In this document: positions 50,728 to 61,543 of the stretch, one piece after another
How positions within the stretch are numbered: position 1 is the stretch's first letter
How the letters are laid out: every line of letters starts with the position of its first letter
Source of the DNA: DALYJJ01 sp033763935
GTDB taxonomy: Bacteria; Acidobacteriota; Terriglobia; Bryobacterales; Bryobacteraceae
Direction of reading: 5' to 3'
DNA: 64,000 nt
NCBI GenBank assembly: GCA_033763935.1
Contig: JANRJO010000083.1
Location: 37,446 to 101,445, forward strand
Position numbers and translations under genes: made by a program
The notes under the pieces: generated by a model
The model's database searches: none
Told to the model about the DNA's origin: nothing
What the model saw: only the letters and a program-made list of their open reading frames with translations

Positions 50728-52107
50728 CTACGCCCAGGAATCGGCGTCCGCATCCCCCGCTTCGCGCAGCCGCCGGTGCAGCTCCCGACGTAGTTCGGCC
50801 ACGCGCCGGGCCTCCGCTGGCTGCTCCACAATGTTACGCATCTCGTGGCGATCTTCTCGGAGGTCGAAATACTGAGTCGTCTCGCGCCCATTTACCCGAT
50901 ATCGAATCAGCTTGTGGCGATCTGTCCGAATCGCCCGCTGCACCCCCCGATAAGCGGCCACCACCGCATCACGAACGCGTCCTCTCGGGTTCCTCAGGGC
51001 GCCACGGAGCGAACGTCCGTCCGATCCCGAATCCGCCGCCACACCCGCCAGCTCACACACCGTCGGGCATACATCCATCAGGTGGCACAAGGTCTCGCGG
51101 CGCTCGCCCTTCGGCACTCCAGGACCCGCTATCAGCAAGGGCACTCTAAGGCTATGGTCGTAGAGATTCTGCTTGCCCATCAAGCCGTGCTGGCCCGCCG
51201 CGAGCCCGTTGTCGCCCGCAAAAATCACGTACGTGTTCTCCGCGTCCTTCGTGGATTCCAGCGTCCGCAGCACCCGCCCCACCTGATAGTCCACCTCGGC
51301 CACCATGGCGAAGTAAGCGGCCAGGTGCCGTCGGATCTCCGCCGGCGTTCTCGGAAATCCGGCCAGGAGTTCGTCCCGCACCCGCAACTCGCCGTTGTCG
51401 AACGGATGTTCCGGCAGGAAGTTCGGTGGCAGTTCCACTCGATCCTCCGGGAACCGCTTCGCAAATTCCGGCGGCGCCGTCCGCGGATCGTGCGGCGACG
51501 TATATGCGACGTAGCAGAGAAACGGCTTCGAGCGATCGCGGGTCTCCAGGTAGCGGATTGCCGCGTCGCTGAACACCTCGCTCGAGAAGCGGTTGGCGAA
51601 AGTGGCGCGCGCGGGCGGATACTCGCCCGACGGCTCGCGCTCAAACACCGGCGTCTTCCATTGATCCGACATGCCCCCAAAGAAGATGCGCGAGCCCCCC
51701 TGGAAACTGCGGTTGAACAACTTCCGTCCGTTGTGCCACTTGCCCGTCGCGAACGTCTCGTAGCCCGCCGCCCACAGCCGTTCCGGAAACGTCTGCAAGG
51801 TCGGATCGGGATCGCCCTGGCGGTCGACGATGCCCCGGTGCACTCGAAAGACGGAGCGGCCCGTCAGCAGTTGCGCGCGGCTCGGCATGCAGATCGCCCC
51901 CGACAATCCGCCCTGTGTGCAGGCGTGCGTGAAGGCGACACCCCGCGACGCCAGCCGGTCGAGATTCGGCGTCAGCGCCTGCCCGCCAAACAGCGCCCGG
52001 ATCGTGTCGAACCGCTGATCGTCTGTCAGCAGGATCAGGAAGTTCGGTCGCGCCGCGCCCGCCCCCAGCGCCAGCGACGCCAGCACCTGCCTCCGGGTGA
52101 TCTTCAT
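50728..52107 (-). CDS. Sulfatase, Tat-type signal
   Basis: A 459-aa arylsulfatase-family enzyme. The formylglycine motif C73-M-P-S-R77 in SGAICMPSRAQLLTGR requires maturation by a formylglycine-generating enzyme or anSME, not seen nearby. Metal ligands include D29-D30 (LLTDDQRFDT) and FAGDNGLAAGQHG. KITRRQVLASLALGAGAA is a twin-arginine-like signal, so it is exported. ATG 52107 is the start with the signal; a longer frame upstream lies in the divergent promoter region. It is divergent from an exported Gfo/Idh/MocA gene. Sulfated glycan cleavage is likely; the exact substrate is not determinable. Confidence 0.88.
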   Translation of the reverse strand: MKITRRQVLASLALGAGAARPNFLILLTDDQRFDTIRALFGGQALTPNLDRLASRGVAFTHACTQGGLSGAICMPSRAQLLTGRSVFRVHRGIVDRQGDPDPTLQTFPERLWAAGYETFATGKWHNGRKLFNRSFQGGSRIFFGGMSDQWKTPVFEREPSGEYPPARATFANRFSSEVFSDAAIRYLETRDRSKPFLCYVAYTSPHDPRTAPPEFAKRFPEDRVELPPNFLPEHPFDNGELRVRDELLAGFPRTPAEIRRHLAAYFAMVAEVDYQVGRVLRTLESTKDAENTYVIFAGDNGLAAGQHGLMGKQNLYDHSLRVPLLIAGPGVPKGERRETLCHLMDVCPTVCELAGVAADSGSDGRSLRGALRNPRGRVRDAVVAAYRGVQRAIRTDRHKLIRYRVNGRETTQYFDLREDRHEMRNIVEQPAEARRVAELRRELHRRLREAGDADADSWA

Positions 52108-52160
52108 CCCCGGACAGCCTTGCACAGTCCGGGGGCGGTTGTCACCTGCCACTGTAACGA

Positions 52161-52188
52161 TTGCCACACCGCTGCTCGTCCTGATATT
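52161..52188 (+). promoter_or_regulatory. Promoter of the exported Gfo/Idh/MocA gene at 52246
   Basis: TTGCCA (52161-52166), 16-base spacer, GATATT (52183-52188), giving a leader of about 50 bases with AAGGAG at 52231-52236, nine bases before ATG 52246. Confidence 0.5.
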
Positions 52189-52245
52189 GTTTCCGAGGAT
52201 GCAGAAACGGACCGGCGAGTCCGCAACACGAAGGAGCAATTTTTT

Positions 52246-53856
52246 ATGGAGAGACGCGATTTACTCAAATCGGCGGCGGGCGCCGCGGCCGGACTGACCA
52301 TCCTGAAGAGTGGTACACTTCGCGGGCAGAATGCCCCCAGCAACAGGCTCAACATCGCGCTGATTGGCGTGTGGGGCCGTGGAACCGCCCACTACAACGT
52401 CCTGAAAAGCGAGAACGTCGTAGCGCTGTGCGACGTCAACGATCTCCGAACCAAAGAGGCGCTCGAACTCTTCCCCAAGGCGAAGACGCATTGGGACTGG
52501 CGGCGCGTGCTGGACCAGAAGGATGTTGAGGCGGTGATCATCTGCACTGCCGATCACCATCACGCGTTCATCGCGAACTGGGCCCTCAATCGCAACATGC
52601 ACGTCTTTTGCGAAAAGCCCCTCGGCATCTCCGTGGAAGAGTGCCGCGTGGTGCGCGCGAATTACCTGAAGCGCAAAGCCAAGGTCGCCACGCAGCACGG
52701 GACCCAGCGCCATGCGTTCCCGAACTTCGAGCGGCTGCGCGAACTGATCCTCGACGGAGCGATTGGCGAACTGAAGACCGTTCACAGTTGGGACAGCCGC
52801 CGTCTGCCACGCCCCGGCTACCCGCAGGCCGAAGGGCAGCCGCCCACGTTCCTGCACTATGAGCAGTGGATTGGCCCGTCTCCTTACCATCCCTACAGCC
52901 CGCAGTATTTCGGCGGCTCGAACGGCTTGAACTGCCTCTTCTGGAACATGTATCGGGACTTCGGCGTGGGCCAGATCGGCGATATGGGCGCGCACACCAT
53001 GGACCTGGTGTGGAACGTCGTCGACGCCGGTGCGCCCACCGCCATCGAAGTCGACCAGGAAGTCACCGACAAATACAATCCGGACATCTGCCCGGTGAAG
53101 CTGAAGGTGACCTTCGATCTGCCGGCCAACTCCTGGCGCGGCGCCATCAAGAACGTGTGGTACCAGGGCGGCCTGAAGCCGGAAGCGCCCAAGAACTACA
53201 TCGATGTCAATCGCATCGGCAACGGCGCCATCTTCGAGGGAACAAAAGGCAGCATCCTCGCCGATTTCACCACGCGCGTCCTCATTCCGAACAACGACGA
53301 CGGCGACTTCACCTACTACAAGCGCCGCGGCTCCGATCAGTTGCTGCCGCTCGTCGGCGGCACGGGGCAGCCGACGCAGGGTCCGCCGCGCCGTCCCGGC
53401 GGCCCCGGTGGTCAGCGGCCCAACTTCCAGCGGCCCGAACTGCCCAAGGGCTTCACCGCGTGGCCCAACGCCGAACCCCAGGCGGATGGTTTCCCGGTCA
53501 TTCAGAAGCTGGAAGGCGATGTCCCCGCCGCCATCGGCATTCCCAATGAGGTTGTGAAGAACATGGTCGAGGGCGAGAAGACCGGCCGCGCCTTCACCCC
53601 CGACGCCTTCCAGCGCGACTGGCTCGACGCCTGCAAAGGCAAGAGCAACAACGTCGTTCACGGCACCAGCAGCAAGACCCACTGCGACTTCGATTACTCG
53701 GGCACCATGATCGAGCAGATGCTGCTCGGCCTCGTCGCCCACCGCGCCGGCAAGCGCATCGAGTACGATCCCGCCACCGGCCGCGTCACCAATCACGACG
53801 AAGCGAACGAGTGGCTGAAGCGCAAGTACCGCGACGGCTGGACGCTGAACGGCTGA
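52246..53856 (+). CDS. Gfo/Idh/MocA family oxidoreductase, Tat-exported
   Basis: A 536-aa NAD(P)-binding protein with twin-arginine signal MERRDLLKSAAGAAAGLTIL. The Rossmann motif is NIALIGVWGRGTAHYNVL, and the family lysine is in HVFCEKPLGISVEECR. The C-terminal beta sheet contains DMGAHTMDLVWNVV (the GxHxxD motif). A long insertion with Pro/Gly/Arg (PPRRPGGPGGQRPN) interrupts the C-terminal part, as in many Planctomycete and Acidobacteria homologues. It is divergent from the sulfatase; the pair may act on one extracellular glycan. ATG 52246 has an AAGGAG site nine bases upstream. Confidence 0.83.
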   Translation: MERRDLLKSAAGAAAGLTILKSGTLRGQNAPSNRLNIALIGVWGRGTAHYNVLKSENVVALCDVNDLRTKEALELFPKAKTHWDWRRVLDQKDVEAVIICTADHHHAFIANWALNRNMHVFCEKPLGISVEECRVVRANYLKRKAKVATQHGTQRHAFPNFERLRELILDGAIGELKTVHSWDSRRLPRPGYPQAEGQPPTFLHYEQWIGPSPYHPYSPQYFGGSNGLNCLFWNMYRDFGVGQIGDMGAHTMDLVWNVVDAGAPTAIEVDQEVTDKYNPDICPVKLKVTFDLPANSWRGAIKNVWYQGGLKPEAPKNYIDVNRIGNGAIFEGTKGSILADFTTRVLIPNNDDGDFTYYKRRGSDQLLPLVGGTGQPTQGPPRRPGGPGGQRPNFQRPELPKGFTAWPNAEPQADGFPVIQKLEGDVPAAIGIPNEVVKNMVEGEKTGRAFTPDAFQRDWLDACKGKSNNVVHGTSSKTHCDFDYSGTMIEQMLLGLVAHRAGKRIEYDPATGRVTNHDEANEWLKRKYRDGWTLNG

Positions 53857-53884
53857 CCTGAAGGGCAGGCGCTCTTCGCCGTGG

Positions 53885-53890
53885 CACAAT
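53885..53890 (+). promoter_or_regulatory. -10-like element of the 53899 gene
   Basis: CACAAT, eight bases before ATG 53899; fits the short-leader pattern. Confidence 0.35.
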
Positions 53891-53898
53891 AGCCATGC

Positions 53899-54684
53899 AT
53901 GCTGCGGCGAACCCTGCTCGGAATGCCCTTCGCGCTGCTCGCGCAGGAGGGCCCCTGGAGTGTTGAAGAGGTGCGGCGCTACCCCGCGCCCGAAGCCACG
54001 CAGGCCGTGGCTGTGGACGCCGCCCACTTTTACGCCATCGGCAGCTACGCCATCGCCAAGTACGAGAAGGAATCCGGCAAGCGCGTGGCCGAGTGGCAGT
54101 GTGAGCGCGGCAAGCCGCTCATCCATCTAAACAGTGGCGTGGTGCGCGACGGCATCCTCTACTGCGCGCACTCGAACTATCCGGGCGTGCCCATGGTGAG
54201 TTCGATCGAGAAGTGGCACACCACTGCCCTCGAGCATGCCGGCAGCCACAGCCTCGGCATCTTCGCCGGTTCGCTCACGTGGTTGGATGTGTTCGACGGC
54301 CGCTGGTTCGCGACCTTCGCCCATTACCGGAATCGCGGTGCCGAACCCGGAAAAGACCCGCGCTGGACCCTGCTCGTCGAGTTCGATGACCAGTGGCAGC
54401 AGCGCCGCAGTTGGGTCTACTCGGAAGAGATCGTTGCCAAGATGGGCGACTACTCTCTGTCCGGCGGCGTATTCGGCCCCGGCGGCGTCATCGTCTGTAC
54501 CGGACACGACGCGGCGGAGGTCTACGTCGTCGCGTTTCCCGAAGGCGGGTCCGAGTTGGTTCTCATGCAGACCTTCCCCGCGCCCATCGAAGGGCAAGGC
54601 ATCGCGCTCGATGCCAGCGGCATGTTGTGGGGCATCCGCCGCCGAGCGCGTGAAGTCGTCGCCATGCGCCTGCGTGGCGTTTAG
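53899..54684 (+). CDS. Protein of unknown function, beta-propeller-like
   Basis: A 261-aa protein with a short hydrophobic start (MLRRTLLGMPFALLAQEG), probably secreted. It contains repeated beta-strand/turn segments: TQAVAVDAAHFYAIGSYAIAKYEKESGKRVAEW, PLIHLNSGVVRDGILYCAHSNYPGVPMVSSIEKW, HSLGIFAGSLTWLDVFDGRWFATFAHY, GQGIALDASGMLWGIRRR. These resemble quinoprotein-type propeller blades, but I do not recognise the family. It follows the Gfo/Idh/MocA gene by 42 bases. The convergent kinase ends eight bases later. Confidence 0.6.
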   Translation: MLRRTLLGMPFALLAQEGPWSVEEVRRYPAPEATQAVAVDAAHFYAIGSYAIAKYEKESGKRVAEWQCERGKPLIHLNSGVVRDGILYCAHSNYPGVPMVSSIEKWHTTALEHAGSHSLGIFAGSLTWLDVFDGRWFATFAHYRNRGAEPGKDPRWTLLVEFDDQWQQRRSWVYSEEIVAKMGDYSLSGGVFGPGGVIVCTGHDAAEVYVVAFPEGGSELVLMQTFPAPIEGQGIALDASGMLWGIRRRAREVVAMRLRGV

Positions 54685-54691
54685 CGCTCGC

Positions 54692-56320
54692 TCAGCGTCC
54701 CCACGAGTAATCGTAGTTCTTCAGCGCGCCGTCCTTGATCTCCAACTCGTCTTCCTGGTCCGGTAGCCCTTCCTTGCTCAGCACCATCTTGTACTTTCCG
54801 GCCGCCAGCGTCAGAACGGCGGGCGTTACCTTGTCCTGCCGCTTCCCGTTCAGAGTGATGGTCGCGCCGGGCGGCGTCGTTCGCACCACCAGCGTCCCTT
54901 GATAGGCGTCCAGGCTCAGGCTGATCTCCGCGTCTCGCGGCACCTCGAAGATCTTGAGCGCCGGCCGGTGCCCCTCGAGCTTGGCCGCCAGCGAATGCCG
55001 CCCCGGCAGTAAACTCACGGAACAGGGCGAGGTGCAGCCGATCTCCGCGTTGTTATCGATGATCACCGTCGCCCCCGCCGGCGTCGTCTGAATCGCGATG
55101 GTCTTCTCCTGCGGCGCCGCAGGCTTGGGCGGCGCGGCCGGGGCGGGCTTGCTAGGCTCCGGCGCCTCCACCTCTTGCGGCTTCACCGTCGCCGCGGCTG
55201 CGGGAGGCGGTGCCGCCGTGCTCACCGCGGGTGCCGTGTTCGGCGGCCCCTCTCTCTCAACGGGCACATCGGCGCGCTGCAGTTTCGGAACGATGATGAG
55301 CGCAGCCAGCAATACCGCCCCCGCCGCCGCGCCCATCAGGAACCCGACGCGCATCGACTTCCGCGAACCCTGCCCAGCCGGAGCCTCGGGCGCCGCCGGC
55401 AGCGCTTCGCTCTGCGTCTGCAATTGCGGCCTCGGCCCCGTCGACCGCGCCACCGTCGGCATCGACTGGCTCGTTCCCGGCGGCAGAATTCTCCACCCCT
55501 TCGCCGTCTTCAACGCTGCCGCCAGCGCATCCCCGAACTCCGTACATGTCGGATAGCGCTTCTCCGGGTCTTTGTTCAGGGCTCGCCGGACCACCGCCTC
55601 CACCGCTCCGTTCAGCGATGGATTGATCCGCTGCGGCGCCGCCGGCTCCTCGCGCACGATGCGATACACCAGCGCCGGCATGGAATCGCCGACAAACGGC
55701 TTCTCTCCCGTCAGAATCTCGTAGACGATCACCGCCAGCGCCCACTGGTCCGCGCGCCCGTCCACGGCGTGTCCCTGAATCTGCTCCGGCGACATGTAAC
55801 TCGGGGTACCCATCACGGCCCCCGTCTGCGTCATTTTCTGGGAGACGATGCGCGCTACGCCGAAGTCCGCGATCTTCGCCGAACCATCGTCGTGGATCAT
55901 GATGTTGGCGGGCTTGATGTCGCGGTGGACAATTCCTTTCCGATGCGCGTAGTCGAGCGCCGCCGCCGTTTGCCGTATGACTTCGAGGAGTTGCTCCTGC
56001 TTTGGCAGCCGGTCCCGCTCCATCAGTTTCTCGAGCGTCGGACCGTTGACGAACTCCATGAACACGTACGCGAGCCCGTCCTTCTCCGCCACGTCGTAAA
56101 TGGTGACGATGCCGGGGTGCGACAGCATGCCCGCCGATTGTGCCTCGCGCATCAGCCGCTCCCGCAGGCGCTCCTGCTCCTTGGGATCGGTGAGGTCGGT
56201 GAGGCGAATCGTCTTGATGGCGACGGTGCGCCCGATGGTTGGATCTTCGGCTCGGTACACCACGCCCATCGCGCCGCGGCCGAGCTCGCCGGCCACCTTG
56301 TAACGGCCGATCTGTTCCAT
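54692..56320 (-). CDS. Membrane Ser/Thr protein kinase with PEGA repeats
   Basis: A 542-aa PknB-type kinase. Residues 7-270 hold the catalytic domain: GELGRGAMGVVY, K36 (VAIKTI), HRDIKPANI (D134) and DFG (D152), and the activation loop MTQTGAVMGTPSYMSPEQ. A Pro-rich linker and a single TM helix (MRVGFLMGAAAGAVLLAALIIVP, about 325-347) follow. The outer part has two PEGA-type beta repeats (TTPAGATVIIDNNAEIGCTSPCSVSLLPGRHSLAAKLEGHR and TTPPGATITLNGKRQDKVTPAVLTLAAGKYKMVLSKEGL), a common sensor. The start is set by TATAAT 12 bases upstream. Confidence 0.92.
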   Translation of the reverse strand: MEQIGRYKVAGELGRGAMGVVYRAEDPTIGRTVAIKTIRLTDLTDPKEQERLRERLMREAQSAGMLSHPGIVTIYDVAEKDGLAYVFMEFVNGPTLEKLMERDRLPKQEQLLEVIRQTAAALDYAHRKGIVHRDIKPANIMIHDDGSAKIADFGVARIVSQKMTQTGAVMGTPSYMSPEQIQGHAVDGRADQWALAVIVYEILTGEKPFVGDSMPALVYRIVREEPAAPQRINPSLNGAVEAVVRRALNKDPEKRYPTCTEFGDALAAALKTAKGWRILPPGTSQSMPTVARSTGPRPQLQTQSEALPAAPEAPAGQGSRKSMRVGFLMGAAAGAVLLAALIIVPKLQRADVPVEREGPPNTAPAVSTAAPPPAAAATVKPQEVEAPEPSKPAPAAPPKPAAPQEKTIAIQTTPAGATVIIDNNAEIGCTSPCSVSLLPGRHSLAAKLEGHRPALKIFEVPRDAEISLSLDAYQGTLVVRTTPPGATITLNGKRQDKVTPAVLTLAAGKYKMVLSKEGLPDQEDELEIKDGALKNYDYSWGR

Positions 56321-56332
56321 CTGCGTTTAGTG

Positions 56333-56338
56333 ATTATA
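56333..56338 (-). promoter_or_regulatory. Consensus -10 (TATAAT) of the kinase gene
   Basis: Minus-strand TATAAT (56338-56333) ends 12 bases before ATG 56320: a leader of about five bases. Confidence 0.6.
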
Positions 56339-56391
56339 ACGGCTTGCTTACTTTGGACGCGAAGCCGGGTGCGGCATACGCTTGAGTCAGG

Positions 56392-56397
56392 TAGAGT
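56392..56397 (+). promoter_or_regulatory. -10-like element of the exported Gfo/Idh/MocA gene
   Basis: TAGAGT, 15 bases before ATG 56413; GAGGAG at 56403-56408 is a ribosome binding site. Confidence 0.4.
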
Positions 56398-56412
56398 AGG
56401 TCGAGGAGCTTT

Positions 56413-57741
<1,329 letters not shown>

Positions 57742-57751
57742 GAGAACGACC

Positions 57752-59002
57752 ATGGCGGCAAACGACAAAATTCGAGTAGCGCTCATCGGGGCCGGCGGCA
57801 TGGGCAGCGGCGACGCGGACCTTGCGCTTCGCGTAGGCGGGACCGAACTGGTCGCCGCCTGCGACATCTATGACGGCCGCCTCGAGCGCGCCAAGGAACG
57901 CTGGCCGCAGGTGGCCACCACGCGCGACTACCGCGAAGTCATCGCGCGCAAGGACGTCGATGCCATCATCATCGGCACCCCCGATCACTGGCACTCCCGC
58001 ATCTCCATTGAAGCGCTCAGCGCGGGCAAGGATGTCTACTGCGAGAAGCCCATGGTCCAGAAGGTTTCGGAAGGACCCGCGGTGATGGAGGCGCAGAAGA
58101 AGACCGGCCGCTTGTTCCAGGTGGGCAGCCAGTACGCCAGTTCGCCATCCTTCCTCAAGGCTCGCGAACTGATGAAGGAAGGCGCCATCGGCGAGTTGAA
58201 CATGGTGGAGGCGTGGCTTGACCGCAACTCCGCCCTCGGCGCATGGCAGTACTCCATCCCGCCCGACGCCACCCCCCAACGCATCGACTGGGACCGCTTC
58301 CTCGGCCAGGCGCCCAAGCGTCCCTTTGAACCCATCCGCCTCTTCCGCTGGCGCAACTACAACGACTACGGCACCGGCGTGGCCGGCGACCTCTTCGTCC
58401 ACCTGCTCACCGGCCTGCACGTCGTCACCGGTTCGCTCGGCCCCAACCGCATCTTCGCCACCGGCGGCCTTCGCTTCTGGAAAGACGGCCGCGATGCGCC
58501 CGACGTCGTCCTCGCCCTCCTCGATTACCCTAAGACCGCCCAGCATCCCGAATTCACCATGGCGCTGCGCGTCAATTTCGCGAGCGGCGGCGGGCGCGAA
58601 GCGTTCGGCCTCCGCTTCGTCGGCAGCGAGGGCGTGATGGTCGTGAGCATGAACTCGCTCACGCTCAGCAAGCAGCCCCGCGAGAAGGAGCCCGGCTACA
58701 CCATCGAGACCTTCCCCAAGGCCGTGCAGGAAGCCTACCTGAAGGACTATCGGCAGAAGTACCCCGTACTCGCGCCGTCCGCTGAATCAATGGACTCGAA
58801 CAGCGAGCAGCGCTTCGAAACCCGCGCCAGCGCTCACCTGGAGCACCACAAGAACTTCTACGCGGCCATCCGCGAGAAGCGCGTGCCCTTCGAAGACGCC
58901 GTGTTCGGCTATCGCGCCGCCGCACCCGCGCTGCTCTGCAACACCAGCCTCTACGAAAAGCGCATCTGCAAGTGGGACGCCGAGCGCATGGTGGCCTCTT
59001 AG
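57752..59002 (+). CDS. Gfo/Idh/MocA family oxidoreductase, cytoplasmic (tandem copy 2)
   Basis: A 416-aa paralogue of the preceding gene without any signal sequence: MAANDKIRVALIGAGGMGSGDADLAL goes straight into the Rossmann fold. It keeps the canonical EKP (DVYCEKPMVQKVSEGP), unlike the exported copy (QKP). Shared signatures are RNSALGAWQYSIPPDATP, PKRPFEPIRLFRWRNYND and GTGVAGDLFVHLLTGLHVV. AGGAGAACGACC before ATG is a good ribosome site. So one member of the operon may act in the cytoplasm and one in the periplasm. D-apiose dehydrogenase (ApsD) belongs to this superfamily, but nothing here ties this gene to apiose beyond the family. Confidence 0.86.
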   Translation: MAANDKIRVALIGAGGMGSGDADLALRVGGTELVAACDIYDGRLERAKERWPQVATTRDYREVIARKDVDAIIIGTPDHWHSRISIEALSAGKDVYCEKPMVQKVSEGPAVMEAQKKTGRLFQVGSQYASSPSFLKARELMKEGAIGELNMVEAWLDRNSALGAWQYSIPPDATPQRIDWDRFLGQAPKRPFEPIRLFRWRNYNDYGTGVAGDLFVHLLTGLHVVTGSLGPNRIFATGGLRFWKDGRDAPDVVLALLDYPKTAQHPEFTMALRVNFASGGGREAFGLRFVGSEGVMVVSMNSLTLSKQPREKEPGYTIETFPKAVQEAYLKDYRQKYPVLAPSAESMDSNSEQRFETRASAHLEHHKNFYAAIREKRVPFEDAVFGYRAAAPALLCNTSLYEKRICKWDAERMVAS

Positions 59003-59140
59003 GCGCCCTCGCGTAACAAGCACCGTCCGGTTCCGAACGGCTCCGTTCCCGCAGCGGACACCCGGTGCCCCCGCGCGCCGGGGCTGTTTCCTGTTTCGTA
59101 CACGTTAGCGCCCGGCATCGAACGTGCATCGCCATCCCGC

Positions 59141-61537
59141 ATGCTCGACTTCGGCCGTGACCTTCGCCTCGCCGCCCGCAACCTCCTCCGGCGGCCGAAC
59201 TTCGCACTGCTGGCCGTGCTGACCCTCGCCGCCGGCATCGCGCTCAACGTCACCGCCGCGTCGCTGCTCGAAGCGTACCTGCTTCGCTCGCTTCCCTACC
59301 CCGCCGCCGAACGCCTGCACGACATCCGCTTCGCCGCTCCCGGCGAGATGCCTCCACGCGACCTCGACAAACTCGACTGGTCCCGCGTCAACCATGTCTT
59401 CGAACACGCCATCTCCTGGGACCTCGACGTCTTCTCCCTGCTCGGCGCCCCCGCTCCTGAGATTGTACGCGGCGCCTGGGTCACCCCCGGCTTCATGGCC
59501 GGCCTCGGAGTGCAGCCCGCCATCGGCCGCGCGTTCCGCTCCGACGAGTTTCACAAGGGCGCCCCACAGGTTGCCATCATCAGCCACTCCCTCTGGCAGC
59601 GTCGCTTCGCCGGCGACCCCGCCATCCTCGGCCGCCGCTTCTCCGCCTACGTCAGTGACCGGCCGGACGAAGCCGAGGAGTTCACCATCATCGGCGTGCT
59701 CCCCGAAGGCTTCTGGCACCTCAACCGGTTCACCGCCGTTTTCGCTCCACTGCGCACCCCGAACGTTCCCTACATGGCGCGGCTACGCCCCTCCGTCAGC
59801 ACTGAGCAGGCGATCGCCGCCGTCAACGCCTTCGTCCGCGGCGCGATGCCCAACCTCCCCAAGGACTGGACGTCCCGCATCTACTCGACGCACGGCGAGT
59901 ACTCATCGCGCGTCCGCCCGATCCTGATGGTCGCCGCCGGCGCCGCGGGCCTGGTCCTCCTCATCGCTTGCGCTAACGTTGCTTTCCTGCTCATCGTACG
60001 CGCCGCCGCCCGCCAGCGCGAAGTGTCGATCCGCCTGGCGCTCGGGGCCTCACGCGGCAGAATCGCGCAAATGCTGGCCGCGGAGGCACTCGTGCTCGGC
60101 GCGCTGGCGACTTCGCTCGCCTTCCTGGCCGTCTCGTGGACCCTCGACACCCTCGCGCCGCTCATCGAATCGCAGCTTGGTCGAAGCGCCCCGGGCGGCG
60201 TCGCAGCGATCTCCCTGGGCCCCGCCGCCATCGCCGCCGGCGCCGCCGCACTCGTCCTGACCCTCGCCTTCGGTCTTCTGCCGATCCTCAGCACGTGGCG
60301 CAAGGACGCCTCGCGCGATACGCGCTCCGGAACCCGCACGGTGAGCGCCGGTGTGGCCGCCGCCCAGATGCGCCGCGCCCTCATCGCCCTCGAAGTCGCC
60401 GGCTCCATCACCCTCCTCGCCGCCGCGGCATTGATGGTGCAATCCACACGCAACATGCTTGCGGCCGACCTCGGCATCGACGGCGAACACGTCGCCCACG
60501 CCCGCATCGGGCTCCGCCAGTCCGCCTACCCCGACGACGCTGCCAAAATCCGCTTCACCACCCGGCTCCTCGATCGCCTCCAGGCGATACCCGGTGTCTC
60601 CGCCGCCTCCCTCGCCGTCGGCCACGCCTTCCAGGAGCCCACGGAACAGCGCGTGAAGGCGGATGCCGGGATCATGGAGGTAGGAGTCCAGCGCATCAGC
60701 CCTCGCTACTTCGATGCGCTATCGCAGCGCCTCATCGCCGGCCGTCATTTCACCAACGCCGATCGCGCGGGCTCCGAGCTCGTCACCATCGTGAGCGAGT
60801 CCCTGGCTCGGCGAATCGCCGGTAGCGCCGCGCAGGCCGTCGGTCGCGAACTGACCTTCCAGCCGCCGGACGATCGCTTCGTCAACGTCGCGCCCCCCGG
60901 TCGCCGCACCATCGTCGGCGTCGCAGCCGACACCCGTCAGGGCGTGCGAGACGAGCAACTGTTCGACGCCTACCTGCCCGTGCTGCAATCCCCCGCCCGT
61001 TTCCTCACCATCTATCTGCGAACCGAAGGCGACCCCACCGGCTGGATCGCGCCCATGGCGGCAGCCGTCGGAGCCACCGACCCGGAGATGTCGCTCGACA
61101 CGCCCGGCCCGCTCCATCAGGTCATCGATCAGGAGTTCCTGCGCCCGCGCTTTCTCTCGTCGCTCCTCGGCGGACTCTCGGTATTCGCCGCCGCCCTTGC
61201 CCTCCTCGGCGTTTACGGTCTGGTAGCCTTCGCCGTGAAACAGCAGGAGCGCGAGGTGGCCATTCGCATGGCCGTCGGCGCGGGCCCGCAAGCCATCGTT
61301 CGGCTATTCCTGAAGCAAGGCACTCCGGTGCTGCTGGCCGGAGTCGTCGCGGGCATCGCCGGCGCGGTCGCCCTCGCACGCGGGCTTGAGAGCCAGCTCT
61401 TCGGCATCACCGCACGCGATACGGCGACTCTCGCCATGTCCTCCGTCGGTATCGCGTGCGCCGCCGCCATCGCCATGCTTGCGCCCACCCGCCAGGCCAC
61501 TCGCACGGATCCCGCCACGCTGTTGCGCGAGGAGTAG
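59141..61537 (+). CDS. ADOP-family FtsX/MacB-type permease (copy 4)
   Basis: A 798-aa duplicated permease without ATPase, beginning MLDFGRDLRLAARNLLRRPNFALLAVLTLAAGIALNVTAASLLEAYLLRSLPYP. The first periplasmic domain runs to about residue 260. The first permease domain is VAAGAAGLVLLIACANVAFLLIVRAAARQREVSIRLALGASRGRIAQML, and the second set starts MRRALIALEVAGSITLLAAAALMV and ends QEREVAIRMAVGAGPQAIVRLFLKQGTPVLLAG and TRTDPATLLREE. The gene is preceded by 138 bases with no recognisable gene and ends six bases before the convergent MFS gene. Confidence 0.9.
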   Translation: MLDFGRDLRLAARNLLRRPNFALLAVLTLAAGIALNVTAASLLEAYLLRSLPYPAAERLHDIRFAAPGEMPPRDLDKLDWSRVNHVFEHAISWDLDVFSLLGAPAPEIVRGAWVTPGFMAGLGVQPAIGRAFRSDEFHKGAPQVAIISHSLWQRRFAGDPAILGRRFSAYVSDRPDEAEEFTIIGVLPEGFWHLNRFTAVFAPLRTPNVPYMARLRPSVSTEQAIAAVNAFVRGAMPNLPKDWTSRIYSTHGEYSSRVRPILMVAAGAAGLVLLIACANVAFLLIVRAAARQREVSIRLALGASRGRIAQMLAAEALVLGALATSLAFLAVSWTLDTLAPLIESQLGRSAPGGVAAISLGPAAIAAGAAALVLTLAFGLLPILSTWRKDASRDTRSGTRTVSAGVAAAQMRRALIALEVAGSITLLAAAALMVQSTRNMLAADLGIDGEHVAHARIGLRQSAYPDDAAKIRFTTRLLDRLQAIPGVSAASLAVGHAFQEPTEQRVKADAGIMEVGVQRISPRYFDALSQRLIAGRHFTNADRAGSELVTIVSESLARRIAGSAAQAVGRELTFQPPDDRFVNVAPPGRRTIVGVAADTRQGVRDEQLFDAYLPVLQSPARFLTIYLRTEGDPTGWIAPMAAAVGATDPEMSLDTPGPLHQVIDQEFLRPRFLSSLLGGLSVFAAALALLGVYGLVAFAVKQQEREVAIRMAVGAGPQAIVRLFLKQGTPVLLAGVVAGIAGAVALARGLESQLFGITARDTATLAMSSVGIACAAAIAMLAPTRQATRTDPATLLREE

Positions 61538-61543
61538 GGCGCG

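Noticed and set aside
52261..54126. A long minus-strand frame across the Gfo/Idh/MocA gene
   Set aside because: Same reasons; the plus-strand protein has a Tat signal, Rossmann fold and an EKP motif.
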